In this document: one piece after another, positions 18,090 to 26,065 of the stretch
Numbering within the stretch: the stretch's first letter is position 1
Layout: each line of letters begins with the position of its first letter
DNA from: Synergistaceae bacterium
Lineage (GTDB): Bacteria; Synergistota; Synergistia; Synergistales; Synergistaceae
Direction: 5' to 3'
NCBI GenBank assembly: GCA_031289955.1
Contig: JAITOL010000092.1
Location: 1-36,168 of the forward strand
Length of the DNA stretch: 36,168 bases
Made by a program: the position numbers and the translations under genes
Notes under the pieces: generated by a model
What the model was told of the DNA's origin: nothing
Databases searched by the model: none
The model's input: the letters and a program-made list of their open reading frames with translations, nothing else

Positions 18090-18743
18090 TTAGCGCCGCC
18101 TGAATCTTTCTATAGCTTTGCATATCGCCGGGGTCAGCACTCCGGCCACTGCCGCCTCCGGTATTCCGTTGGCGATGATTACGGACAGCACCAAACCGTA
18201 GACCGCGCCCGTGCCGACATTTCCGACCGTTGCGTATGCGTCCTGAAATAAGAAATATATCAGGTGCATGACCAGAATTGTGTTGGTGATTGAGCCGGCT
18301 ATTCCCGCAAATAACAGCGAAACGACCCGCCATTTTTTGTCGCCTTTCCGCAGAGACGACAGAAATTTATCGACATACCACGGAACGACACCCACAAGGA
18401 TGCGCGGCACAAAGCAGATCACGAGCGCCCATAAGCTGCCCCACTGTGTGCCGGGGACTGTTACGACAGGTGAAAACGCGAATGAGAGCAGTTTCGGGTG
18501 CATGCTGTTGATTATCAGGCTGGTGAAGCCGAATATCGCTCCCAACACGGCGCCCTTTCGCGGCCCGAGGATTACAGAGCCTATGGCGACCGGTACGTGT
18601 ATTATGGTCGCGTTTATAAAGACCAGGTTTATGAAGCCCACAGGAGTGAAGGCCATGAGTAATATAATCGCCGCGAAAAGAGACGTCACAGAAAGGTCGC
18701 GTATCTTGGCCGATGTTTCTTCCGTCATGTTCTTTAATTTCAT
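18090..18743 (-). CDS. ECF transporter S component (vitamin-type substrate unknown; PanT-like)
   Basis: A 217-residue membrane protein with six predicted helices, resembling the substrate-binding S components of energy-coupling factor transporters. Supporting blocks are FAAIILLMAFTPVGFINLVF, IIHVPVAIGSVILGPRKGAVLGAIFG and GSITNTILVMHLIYF. The ordering resembles pantothenate-type S components, but I cannot fix the vitamin from sequence alone. No EcfA or EcfT gene is in the window, so it presumably shares a module encoded elsewhere. It converges with ftsH and starts at ATG 18743 with GAGGGG ten bases upstream. Its promoter region contains a tandem duplicated -10 element. Confidence 0.75.
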   Translation of the reverse strand: MKLKNMTEETSAKIRDLSVTSLFAAIILLMAFTPVGFINLVFINATIIHVPVAIGSVILGPRKGAVLGAIFGFTSLIINSMHPKLLSFAFSPVVTVPGTQWGSLWALVICFVPRILVGVVPWYVDKFLSSLRKGDKKWRVVSLLFAGIAGSITNTILVMHLIYFLFQDAYATVGNVGTGAVYGLVLSVIIANGIPEAAVAGVLTPAICKAIERFRRR

Positions 18744-18787
18744 TTAATGAAAACCCCTCATCTGTTACATATTTTCAGAGCCCATTA

Positions 18788-18809
18788 ATTATACGCAAAT
18801 TATACGCAA
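18788..18809 (-). repeat. Tandem 11-bp repeat carrying two TATAAT boxes upstream of the ECF gene
   Basis: The plus strand has ATTATACGCAA twice in direct tandem. Read on the minus strand, each copy contains TTGCGTATAAT, so two perfect -10 hexamers (18793-18788 and 18804-18799) are 11 bases apart, one helical turn, about 45-60 bases upstream of the ECF-type gene. No good -35 matches either copy. A duplicated -10 with a short repeat could vary in copy number. Confidence 0.55.
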
Positions 18810-18882
18810 AATTGGTGGAAGTTATCCGCTCATTTGTTTGAAATTTTCATTGTGATTGCGCGAAAATATTCATTGAGATATT

Positions 18883-19695
18883 ATGAAGCGTAATATTGCG
18901 GCAGGCAGCAGAGGAAGGGACGGTCGAACGATGAGAGGATATGGGATCAGGGCTCACGCGGGACGTAAAATACTTCTGTTTATGGCGGCGGCGTTTATCG
19001 TCTCGTTCGCGCTTTTTGCGTCGCCCCGGTATTGCGCGGCCATGTCGGACGAGGAAATGGCCGCGTCGCTGGCGGACAAGCTTGGAGGGGAATTTTCCCC
19101 GGAGGCGCTATTCGTGACGGTCGACGGCAGCCATGCCTATGCCGAGGCGAGGGGCGTCGTTCTGAGCGGAGTCCGCATAGATACGCTCCGGCTCGAGGCC
19201 ATCCTCGCCGACACCAAACTGCCCGAGGACGACGAGATCGAGTCCCTGGCGTCTCTGATAGCTTACTCATGGGGCGAGGTAGTCATGCTCGAGAGGGATA
19301 TAAACAGTTATTTCAAATCCCACGAGACCCGCGGTTTCACCGGCCTCGTCGCGAAATTCGCCCCGACCGGTTTCAGAGCGGAGGGGCTTTATACCGCCAA
19401 GTTCCTCTTTACGCTGCGGATGAGGCTGAGGGCGACCGGTAATTTCGCGCTCAAGCCCGACGGGGTATACATCGAGGACGCGTCCATATTCGTGGAGGGC
19501 CTCCGTCAGCCGGGTTTTCTGGTGGAGGAGATCATGGAGCGAGTCAACCCGCTCATAGAGTGGGATGAGATACCGTTTAAGATAACGTTCAAGACCATAT
19601 ATATGGATGGGACTTCCGCGACGATGACCGGCGAACCTCGCGTGTTCGACAGTGGCGCCACGGCCGTCTGGGAGAAGGAGGGCATTGCGAAATGA
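18883..19695 (+). CDS. Exported DUF2993 (LmeA-like) lipid-binding family protein
   Basis: A 270-residue protein with an N-terminal signal-like segment (KILLFMAAAFIVSFALFASPRYCAA) after a basic lead. The remainder matches the DUF2993/LmeA layout: GVVLSGVRIDTLRLEAILAD near the start, a central helix-rich part (DINSYFKSHE), and a C-terminal block RVNPLIEWDEIPFKITFKTIYMDG. LmeA members bind phospholipid in the cell envelope; a lipid-handling role is inferred. ATG at 18931 is an alternative start with a better purine-rich site. The stop overlaps the hemB start as ATGA, so the two are coupled, a pairing for which I see no functional reason. Confidence 0.68.
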   Translation: MKRNIAAGSRGRDGRTMRGYGIRAHAGRKILLFMAAAFIVSFALFASPRYCAAMSDEEMAASLADKLGGEFSPEALFVTVDGSHAYAEARGVVLSGVRIDTLRLEAILADTKLPEDDEIESLASLIAYSWGEVVMLERDINSYFKSHETRGFTGLVAKFAPTGFRAEGLYTAKFLFTLRMRLRATGNFALKPDGVYIEDASIFVEGLRQPGFLVEEIMERVNPLIEWDEIPFKITFKTIYMDGTSATMTGEPRVFDSGATAVWEKEGIAK

Positions 19696-20675
19696 GCGGT
19701 TTTCCGACCACCCGGATGAGAAGGATCAGGGATAACGCCACGCTGAGAGACATGCTGACGGAGGTTTCGATAGAGCCGCGGCATCTCGTGCTTCCGATAT
19801 TCGTCTGCCCCGGGGAGGGCGTCTTTCGGGAGATACCGTCGATGCCCGGCGTGTCGCACTGGAGCGTCGACCGTCTGCCCGAGATAATGGAACCGGCGTC
19901 GGAAGCGGGAGTGAAGGCTTTTCTGTTCTTCGGGCTGCCGACGTACAAGGATCACGACGGCACGAGCGCGTTCGATCCGGGCCAGCCGGTTCAGAGGGCG
20001 CTCTCGTATGCCCGCTCCAAATATCCGAATCTCTACCTCATAGCGGACACATGTATGTGCGAATACACGTCCCATGGGCACTGCGGGCATATAGACGACG
20101 ACGGGCGGGTCGACAACGACGCGACGCTCGAGCTGCTCGCGAAAGCGGCCGTGAGCCAGGCCCGAGCCGGCGCTCACATGGTGGCGCCGAGCGACATGAT
20201 GGACGGCAGGGTCGGCGCGATACGCCGCGCGCTCGACGCGGAGGGGTTTCAGTCGGTTGGGGTCATGAGCTACGCCGCTAAACTCGCCTCCGCGTTCTAC
20301 GGTCCGTTCCGCGACGCGGCCGGCAGCGCCCCACAGTTCGGCGACAGGAGGGGCTATCAGCTTCCGCCGTCGAACCCGAGGGAGATAATTCGCGACGCCC
20401 TGATGGATATAGACGAGGGAGCGGATATGCTCATCGTGAAACCGGCGATGCCGTGTCTCGACATAGCCTCGCGCCTCAGAGAGCGGACGGATCTTCCTCT
20501 AGCCGGTTATATGGTGAGCGGCGAGTATATGATGCTGCGGCTTGCGATGACGTCGGGCGCTCTCGATCCGGATCGCGCGCTGCTCGAATATCATCTGTCG
20601 ATCCGCCGGGCCGGAGTCGACGTCGTCATAACATATTACGCGACGGAGCTCGCGCGCCTCATTTCCGGATCGTAA
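19692..20675 (+). CDS. hemB: Porphobilinogen synthase (delta-aminolevulinic acid dehydratase)
   Basis: Condenses two 5-aminolevulinate molecules to porphobilinogen, the first common tetrapyrrole step. The 327-residue protein has both catalytic-lysine regions, SYAAKLASAFYGPFRDA and DMLIVKPAMPCLD. It also has a cysteine-rich metal site, DTCMCEYTSHGHCG, typical of zinc-dependent enzymes. Other landmarks are RRIRDNATLRDMLTEV near the start and PSDMMDGRVGAIR in the middle. It overlaps the upstream DUF2993 gene by four bases. Its stop is only two bases from the stop of the convergent DUF2156 gene. No other heme-pathway gene is in the window. Confidence 0.96.
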   Translation: MSGFPTTRMRRIRDNATLRDMLTEVSIEPRHLVLPIFVCPGEGVFREIPSMPGVSHWSVDRLPEIMEPASEAGVKAFLFFGLPTYKDHDGTSAFDPGQPVQRALSYARSKYPNLYLIADTCMCEYTSHGHCGHIDDDGRVDNDATLELLAKAAVSQARAGAHMVAPSDMMDGRVGAIRRALDAEGFQSVGVMSYAAKLASAFYGPFRDAAGSAPQFGDRRGYQLPPSNPREIIRDALMDIDEGADMLIVKPAMPCLDIASRLRERTDLPLAGYMVSGEYMMLRLAMTSGALDPDRALLEYHLSIRRAGVDVVITYYATELARLISGS

Positions 20676-20677
20676 AA

Positions 20678-21577
20678 TTATAAATTTATCCGCACCGTAT
20701 ATTTTTTGACGAATCCCGTCGGGTGGTACGACGTCTTCGCGTCGCGGAGGCCTGGGTCGGCCATGTCCTCCTCGCGGTTTACAGTCGCGAACGAATTGCC
20801 CTCATGCAGGAGGAACTCGCGATTTATGACCTGATACGCCGCGTTGTAGCTCAAGCTCGCCTTCTCGAAGTGGATCATGACCATGTCGTCGTCGGCCCTC
20901 TCCGCTACTGTGTACGCCGCCATCTGCCCCATAGTCTCGATGGCGCCGCCCATCAGCTGGGGCAGCAGGCGCCAGTTGCCAAGGATGTTCCTGATTATGC
21001 CCTCGCTCTCGCGTTCTATGCTGTCGAAGCCGTTGAATTCCCTGTACGATTCGCACCATTCGCGCTGAAACGCGACTACCCTGGGCAGCGTCTCCTCGGT
21101 TATGGTTATGTAGCTGTATGGGTTTTGTTTTCTGAACTGGTTGACGCGGTTGCGTTTTCGCATATACTTGTTTCCGGAAAGTTCGGCAAGGTCGGAGACG
21201 GGGTGCAGATATTCCCAGCTCGCCCTGTTTTCAGTCGCCTCCATCGAGGCCCCGAGCTGATCCTGCCAGATATTTACGAGCTGTTCGGGTACGAGCTGAA
21301 ATTCCGCGTGTTTTCCGAATCGGGCGCCTATGATGCCCTCCCAGTCGGAGTGAGCGTTCCAGTCGCCCACGGGGGCGAGGAAATGTTCGGCCGGTTGTTT
21401 TCCGTTTATCCACGCTAGGTTATCGCATTCGTCGAACGCTATCTGGTAGTCCATCGCGCGTTCCCAGCAGAGCAATACTCCGGACGAGTAGTCGGAAGAT
21501 TTTTGCGGCATGACGTTCCACAATTCGAGATATTGAGCTATGGTGTCGAGGTTTACCGATTTGAAAAGTAGTCTCAC
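20678..21577 (-). CDS. DUF2156 (phosphatidylglycerol lysyltransferase C-domain-like) protein
   Basis: A 299-residue soluble protein of the DUF2156 group, related to the GNAT-fold C-terminal domain of lysylphosphatidylglycerol synthases. Recognisable stretches are NKYMRKRNRVNQFRKQNPYS and MGGAIETMGQMAAYTVAERA, then MIHFEKASLSYNAAYQVINREF, and DPGLRDAKTSYHP with VKKYTVR at the end. Whether it transfers an aminoacyl group or does something else is unknown; there are no membrane helices. The GTG at 21577 has GGAGG seven bases upstream. It is convergent with hemB, with stops two bases apart, so no terminator fits between them. Confidence 0.72.
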   Translation of the reverse strand: MRLLFKSVNLDTIAQYLELWNVMPQKSSDYSSGVLLCWERAMDYQIAFDECDNLAWINGKQPAEHFLAPVGDWNAHSDWEGIIGARFGKHAEFQLVPEQLVNIWQDQLGASMEATENRASWEYLHPVSDLAELSGNKYMRKRNRVNQFRKQNPYSYITITEETLPRVVAFQREWCESYREFNGFDSIERESEGIIRNILGNWRLLPQLMGGAIETMGQMAAYTVAERADDDMVMIHFEKASLSYNAAYQVINREFLLHEGNSFATVNREEDMADPGLRDAKTSYHPTGFVKKYTVRINL

Positions 21578-21651
21578 AAATATGCCTCCATATTTTGTCA
21601 GTAGCCTTTATAATAACTTTAGCACAACTTGGGAGATATTGCGCGCTCCAC

Positions 21652-21680
21652 TTGACAGCATCAAACGTACTTTCTATGAT
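21652..21680 (+). promoter_or_regulatory. Strong sigma-70-type promoter for ftsZ
   Basis: TTGACA at 21652-21657 is a perfect -35. TATGAT at 21675-21680, with a 17-base spacer, is one mismatch from consensus. Predicted start near 21687, giving a leader of about 59 bases to the TTG start of ftsZ. This is among the best promoter matches in the window. Confidence 0.65.
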
Positions 21681-21745
21681 AACGTGTGTAGATTATGTTT
21701 CTTGTGTCTTTTGTAATAGTGTAGAAACGAAGGGGGAATTGGGTT

Positions 21746-22942
21746 TTGGCGACTTCAGCCCTTGTTTATATGGACGAAAACATGGACGAGCTGAAAGGAG
21801 CTCGTACTCGCGAGGAGACAAAGAGCAAGGTTATTCCCGCTCCTCTGTCGACGTTCAAGGAAAGAATCAAAGTTGTCGGTATAGGAGGGGGCGGAAACAA
21901 TGCCCTGGATCATATAATCAGATCCGGCTCCGCGGGGGTTGAATTCCTCGCTATAAATACAGATGCCCACTGCCTTGAGAAGTGTCTTTCAGTAGAGAAG
22001 CTCGTAATAGGCGAAAAACTTACGAAGGGGCATGGAGCGGGGGCTCGTCCGGAGGTCGGCGAGCAGGCCGCTATAGAGTCGCGAGAGAGCATCCGCCTGT
22101 GTCTGAAGGGATGCGACATGGTGTATCTCGCCGCCGGAATGGGAGGCGGAACCGGAACGGGGGCTCTTCCCGTCGTGGCCGATATAGCCAAGGAGCTCGG
22201 CATCCTCACGGTTGCCGTCGTGACCCGTCCTTTTTCCTTCGAGGGCAAAAGGCGCACGACGTGTTCGAACTCCGGCATAGAGAAGATCAAAAATATAGTG
22301 GACGCGTTGATCGTCGTTCCGAACGACAGGCTGCTTCTGTCCGACCGCTCCACTACCGTGCAGGAGGCTTTCGCGATGGCGGACGGCGTTCTGCGCCAGG
22401 CCGTGCAGGGAGTGACGGATCTCGTGACGAAGCCGGGACAGATAAACGTCGACTTCGCCGACCTGCGCAGCATCATGAAGCACTCGGGCGGCGCGGTCAT
22501 GGGCGTCGGCAGCGGCAAGGGCGACAACAGGGCCGAGGACGCTCTGCGCCACGCGATGGAGAGCCCGCTCATGGAGACGTCCATCAAAGGCGCGAAGGGG
22601 GTCATACTGAACGTGACGGCAGGCCCCGACATCGGTCTCTTCGAGGTGCAGACGGCCGCCATGCAGCTCGAGGCGCTCATCGATCCGGACGCGAACTTCA
22701 TATGGGGTCTCGTCTGCGACGTAAACATGGGCAGGGACAATCAGGACGACGTTCAGATGGTCGTGATAGCTACCGGTTTTGACATGCGGGATTCCTCGCC
22801 CGAGCCGGAGGCGCCGGCGAGCGCCGCGACGGAATCCTGCAAGGCGCCGGCGAAAGCTTCCATTCCTGAGAACGAGGGATTTTTTTCCATGGATTCGCCC
22901 ATTGACACGCCGTCGTATCTGCGCCGCAAATTGCGTCCTTGA
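21746..22942 (+). CDS. ftsZ: Cell division protein FtsZ
   Basis: Tubulin-like GTPase that forms the division ring. The 398-residue product has the FtsZ nucleotide-binding region (KVVGIGGGGNNALDHII), the tubulin signature GGGTGTGA (in AAGMGGGTGTGALPVVADIA), and VVTRPFSFEGKRR. It also has the NVDFADLRSIMKHSGGAVMGVGSG block and a C-terminal peptide, TPSYLRRKL, for partner binding. The start is TTG at 21746 with AGGGGGA upstream; the next ATG codons lie within the N-terminal extension, and the GTPase core begins well downstream. The C-terminal linker is short and alanine/proline-rich. It stands alone, without ftsA or ftsQ beside it. Confidence 0.96.
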   Translation: MATSALVYMDENMDELKGARTREETKSKVIPAPLSTFKERIKVVGIGGGGNNALDHIIRSGSAGVEFLAINTDAHCLEKCLSVEKLVIGEKLTKGHGAGARPEVGEQAAIESRESIRLCLKGCDMVYLAAGMGGGTGTGALPVVADIAKELGILTVAVVTRPFSFEGKRRTTCSNSGIEKIKNIVDALIVVPNDRLLLSDRSTTVQEAFAMADGVLRQAVQGVTDLVTKPGQINVDFADLRSIMKHSGGAVMGVGSGKGDNRAEDALRHAMESPLMETSIKGAKGVILNVTAGPDIGLFEVQTAAMQLEALIDPDANFIWGLVCDVNMGRDNQDDVQMVVIATGFDMRDSSPEPEAPASAATESCKAPAKASIPENEGFFSMDSPIDTPSYLRRKLRP

Positions 22943-22989
22943 GCGCTTTGCGCCATGAGTATGTCGATATAGGATAAAGTCAGAAACGA

Positions 22990-23014
22990 CGCGGCGCTGA
23001 ATTACAGCGCCGCG
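22990..23014. terminator. Perfect 10-bp GC-rich hairpin after ftsZ
   Basis: CGCGGCGCTG and CAGCGCCGCG form a perfect 10-bp stem around a 5-base loop (AATTA), 47 bases past the ftsZ stop. There is no U tract after it, so it is either a weak or factor-assisted terminator, or an mRNA-stabilising hairpin, between ftsZ and the carboxypeptidase gene. Confidence 0.5.
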
Positions 23015-23045
23015 CTCGCTTGTCACAACGATTGGGGGTGGCTCG

Positions 23046-25031
23046 GTGCGATTTCTCCGTGCCGCGGCGTTTTGGGTCGTCGTGTCCGCCGTTTTGCTGT
23101 GCGCGTCCCGCGCGCCGGCAGTGAGCCTGGAAGCCGGAGGCGCGATCCTGATGAACATGAAATCGGAGAGCGTGCTTTACGTCCAGAGCGAGGATGCGCG
23201 GATAGCGCCGGCCTCTTTGACCAAGATAATGACGCTTCACGTGGCGTTCGACGCCATAGCGTCCGGGCGCGCGTTTCTGTCCGACGACGTAAGGGTCAGC
23301 CGGCGGGCCGCGTCACAGCCGGGCGCTCGATTGAATCTGGGGGCGGGAGACGTAGTCTCTCTGGATATGCTGATAGCCGGCGCCGCCATTGCGTCCGGAA
23401 ATGACGCGGCCGTCGCGGTCGCCGAGCATATCGGAGGCTCCGTCGAGGCGTTTCGGAATATGATGAACGAGAAGGCCGCCGAACTCGGCATGACGCGGAC
23501 GGTTTTCAGGAACCCGAACGGCCTGCCGTCGAGCGGGCAGGTGACGACGGCCCGGGATATGCTAGCCCTGTCGAAAAGCTACATTGAAAAATATCCGGAG
23601 GCGCTCGAACGTTATCACAAGATTCCCAATATAAAGTACAAGGGGAAGACGACGACGAATAAAAACCCGCTGCTCAGGATGTTTCCCGGCGTTGTCGACG
23701 GGCTGAAGACAGGATGGACGAACGCTTCGAAGCATTGCCTGATCGCTACGGCACAAAGCGGGGACATCCGTCTTGTATCGGTGATTCTGGGCTCTCCAAC
23801 GGCGGAAGATCTGACGCGGGGATCGGCGTTCCTGATGGAGGCCGGTTTCAATACGGTGGCGAGCGGAGGGGCGGTCAAGGTGATCTCCCAGTTGGAAGCG
23901 AGGGAGAAGGGCATATCGATCGACATTCCGATCCGGGTCGATCGGGCTTCGCCCGAGACGTTCCTTGACGCGTCCCCCGATATATCCGGGGATAAACCCC
24001 TCGTTTCATCGGGCGACGGCATGATGATCCCGCCCGATGTCGAGGCGTGGCCCGGGGATGAGCCTGAGATAAACCCGGGGGATGACACTGAGTTCGACAT
24101 GGATTTCGACGAGACCGAATTTGACGACCCATCGGTCTGGATCGGACAAAGCGAGCCAGGGGCCGAATGGAGGAAGGGAGATACCGCATTGAGGGAAATA
24201 GATGCCCGCCAGATCATCGAGGCGGTGGAGGCGCTCTGCGTCGAGGCGAATTACGTCATAAACGGCGATATCAAAGCGGCGCTCGAACGGGGCCTCGAGG
24301 CCGAGGAGGACGACGTCTCGCGAGACGTTCTCGAGCAGTTGATAGAGAACGCCGAAATAGCCGCCGAAGGAGAACTTCCGCTATGTCAGGACACCGGGAT
24401 GACCGTCGTGTTCGTCGAGATAGGTCAGGATGTTCGCGTTACCGGTGGTTCCATACGGGACGCGGTAAACGAGGGCGTCCGCCGCGGCTACAGGGAGGGC
24501 TATCTGCGAGCGTCCGTCGTAGCGGATCCGGTCGACAGGGTGAACACCGGGGACAACACCCCCGCGATCGTGTATTTCGACATAGTGCCTGGCGACAAGC
24601 TCAGGATAATAATCGCTCCCAAGGGTTTCGGCAGCGAGAACATGAGCCGCACGGCAATGCTCAAGCCGTCGCAGGGAATCTCCGGCATACGCGAATTCGT
24701 CGTAGACACGGTCAGGGCCGCCGGGCCGAACCCATGCCCCCCGATAATCGTCGGGGTGGGGGTGGGAGGCACGGCCGATTACGCCGCGCTTCTGGCGAAG
24801 CAGGCCCTCTTGAGGCCGGTCGGCGCCACGAACGAAAACTGGATATGGAGAGGGTTGGAGGATGAGCTTCTCGAGGCGATAAACGCGCTCGATATAGGCC
24901 CTGCCGGCCTCGGAGGACGCACTACGGCGCTGGCGGTTCATATAAAGACGTTCCCGACGCACATCGCCGGGCTTCCGGTGGCTGTCAATATCGGCTGTCA
25001 CGCGACCAGACACGTCGAGATAACTCTCTAG
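23046..25031 (+). CDS. PBP5-like D-Ala-D-Ala carboxypeptidase in one frame with fumarase alpha subunit
   Basis: One open frame of 661 codons from GTG at 23046. Residues 1-25 form a signal peptide, and residues 26-260 are a serine DD-peptidase with SLTK (S57, K60), SGN (117-119) and KTG (221-223), so it would trim peptidoglycan outside the membrane. Residues 265-380 are an acidic, proline/aspartate-rich tail (for example DFDETEFDDPSVW). From residue 382 a full-length class I fumarase alpha subunit follows (see separate entry). Each half alone has normal length (381 and 280 residues). An exported enzyme joined to a cytoplasmic Fe-S enzyme is topologically odd; either an internal start makes the fumarase separately, or a stop codon has been lost by mutation or assembly error. 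Confidence 0.75.
   Translation: MRFLRAAAFWVVVSAVLLCASRAPAVSLEAGGAILMNMKSESVLYVQSEDARIAPASLTKIMTLHVAFDAIASGRAFLSDDVRVSRRAASQPGARLNLGAGDVVSLDMLIAGAAIASGNDAAVAVAEHIGGSVEAFRNMMNEKAAELGMTRTVFRNPNGLPSSGQVTTARDMLALSKSYIEKYPEALERYHKIPNIKYKGKTTTNKNPLLRMFPGVVDGLKTGWTNASKHCLIATAQSGDIRLVSVILGSPTAEDLTRGSAFLMEAGFNTVASGGAVKVISQLEAREKGISIDIPIRVDRASPETFLDASPDISGDKPLVSSGDGMMIPPDVEAWPGDEPEINPGDDTEFDMDFDETEFDDPSVWIGQSEPGAEWRKGDTALREIDARQIIEAVEALCVEANYVINGDIKAALERGLEAEEDDVSRDVLEQLIENAEIAAEGELPLCQDTGMTVVFVEIGQDVRVTGGSIRDAVNEGVRRGYREGYLRASVVADPVDRVNTGDNTPAIVYFDIVPGDKLRIIIAPKGFGSENMSRTAMLKPSQGISGIREFVVDTVRAAGPNPCPPIIVGVGVGGTADYAALLAKQALLRPVGATNENWIWRGLEDELLEAINALDIGPAGLGGRTTALAVHIKTFPTHIAGLPVAVNIGCHATRHVEITL
24189..25031 (+). 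CDS. Class I fumarate hydratase (or tartrate dehydratase) alpha subunit, probable internal start
   Basis: The frame from TTG at 24189 encodes 280 residues, the usual length of the alpha subunit of two-part Fe-S fumarases, and starts as these proteins usually do (REIDARQIIEAVEALCVEAN). Cysteines that would hold the [4Fe-4S] cluster are in LPLCQDTGMT, NPCPPIIVG and NIGCHATRH. Family blocks include RRGYREGYLRASVV and KGFGSENMSRTAMLKPS, plus GVGVGGTADYAALLAKQALLR. An AGGGAG lies eight bases before the TTG, a well-placed ribosome site, which favours separate synthesis. The TTGA here would be a usual stop/start overlap if the upstream gene were in the next frame. L-tartrate dehydratase is an alternative; the beta gene follows by 11 bases. 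Confidence 0.68.
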   Translation: MREIDARQIIEAVEALCVEANYVINGDIKAALERGLEAEEDDVSRDVLEQLIENAEIAAEGELPLCQDTGMTVVFVEIGQDVRVTGGSIRDAVNEGVRRGYREGYLRASVVADPVDRVNTGDNTPAIVYFDIVPGDKLRIIIAPKGFGSENMSRTAMLKPSQGISGIREFVVDTVRAAGPNPCPPIIVGVGVGGTADYAALLAKQALLRPVGATNENWIWRGLEDELLEAINALDIGPAGLGGRTTALAVHIKTFPTHIAGLPVAVNIGCHATRHVEITL

Positions 25032-25042
25032 GGGCGAATGGG

Positions 25043-25576
25043 ATGAAAAAAGAGAGGATCAAAATCGCGACCCCCATATCGGACGACGCCATATCCCGCC
25101 TCGAGGTCGGCGATTCCGTGGCCCTGTCGGGGGTTATCTACACGGCGAGGGACGCGGCGCACAAGATGCTCGTCGAGATGCTCGAGCGCGGGGAGGATAT
25201 GCCGTTTCCCTTCGAGGGGAGCGCGGTGTATTACGCCGGCCCGAGCCCGACACGGCCCGGGGCTGTGATCGGCGCCATCGGCCCCACGACGAGCGGGCGC
25301 ATGGACGCCTATTCGCCCCAGCTCATAAGACGCGGACTCAAGGTTATGATCGGAAAAGGCCTGCGAAACGGCGATGTGAGAGCCGCCATCGTCGAGTGTC
25401 GCGGGCTTTATCTCGTTGCCACGGGAGGCGCGGCCGCGCTTCTGTCGCGTTCCGTGAAAAAAGCGGAGATCATTGCTTTCCATAGTCTCGGCACAGAGGC
25501 TATCCGACGCCTCGAGGTCGAGGATTTTCCGGCGATAGTGGCGATAGATTCAAGAGGGCGCGATATATACGACTGA
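25043..25576 (+). CDS. Class I fumarate hydratase (or tartrate dehydratase) beta subunit
   Basis: The 177-residue C-terminal-domain partner of the alpha subunit; together they hydrate fumarate to malate. Family blocks: EVGDSVALSGVIYTARDAAHK near the start, GSAVYYAGPSP, then AIGPTTSGRMDAYSPQLI, GLKVMIGKG, and ATGGAAALLSRSVKKAEII. It starts 11 bases after the alpha stop and is cotranscribed with it. Malate/fumarate chemistry, typical of reductive branches in anaerobes, is the usual role; substrate cannot be fixed from sequence alone. Confidence 0.9.
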   Translation: MKKERIKIATPISDDAISRLEVGDSVALSGVIYTARDAAHKMLVEMLERGEDMPFPFEGSAVYYAGPSPTRPGAVIGAIGPTTSGRMDAYSPQLIRRGLKVMIGKGLRNGDVRAAIVECRGLYLVATGGAAALLSRSVKKAEIIAFHSLGTEAIRRLEVEDFPAIVAIDSRGRDIYD

Positions 25577-25615
25577 CTTTACATAACGGCCGCGCGTTCG
25601 GGCGGATCGGCTGAT

Positions 25616-26062
25616 TTATTTATTGTTCGGGTCGTACTCCACGAACGTGAAGACGTCCTCGCTCCTGTCGAACCCCAGCAGATAGCTTTTTTTCGCGTCG
25701 ACGACGAGATCTTTTTTGACGACGTCCGTCGTGGAGGTCACGTTCTTGTGAAGAAGGCCGGGGCGCGTGTATGAATAGCAAACCTCGACCGAGCTCGTGC
25801 CCGGGAGGAGGTAAAAACCGGTCTTCATGCCCTCCATGAACTTCACCGGTCCGTCGCCGTTGACGCTGTAGACCGTGACCGCTTCCGACGTGATGAAGGT
25901 TTTCGTCGTGAGGTACACTTTTGCGGCGTCGGGGTGAGTCGCCAGAAATTCCTCGCCGGACGCCTTCATCTTCCGCATTTGCGGTTTGCTGTAGAAAAAC
26001 CAGAACCCGACCGATACGGCGCATACTATGATTATCCACACAAATGTAATGATGGACGACAT
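25616..26062 (-). CDS. Small single-pass membrane-anchored hypothetical protein
   Basis: A 148-residue protein with one N-terminal membrane helix (IITFVWIIIVCAVSVGFWFF) and a mostly beta-type soluble part of unknown family. A strong AGGAGGAA sits inside the last codons of the upstream minus-strand gene (KSKEEE), so translation is coupled to it. It converges with fumarase beta, with 39 bases between stops. No catalytic motif is evident; function unknown. Confidence 0.65.
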   Translation of the reverse strand: MSSIITFVWIIIVCAVSVGFWFFYSKPQMRKMKASGEEFLATHPDAAKVYLTTKTFITSEAVTVYSVNGDGPVKFMEGMKTGFYLLPGTSSVEVCYSYTRPGLLHKNVTSTTDVVKKDLVVDAKKSYLLGFDRSEDVFTFVEYDPNNK

Positions 26063-26065
26063 GGT

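Noticed and set aside
21989-23158. A 389-codon minus-strand frame
   Set aside because: Antisense to ftsZ, no family features.
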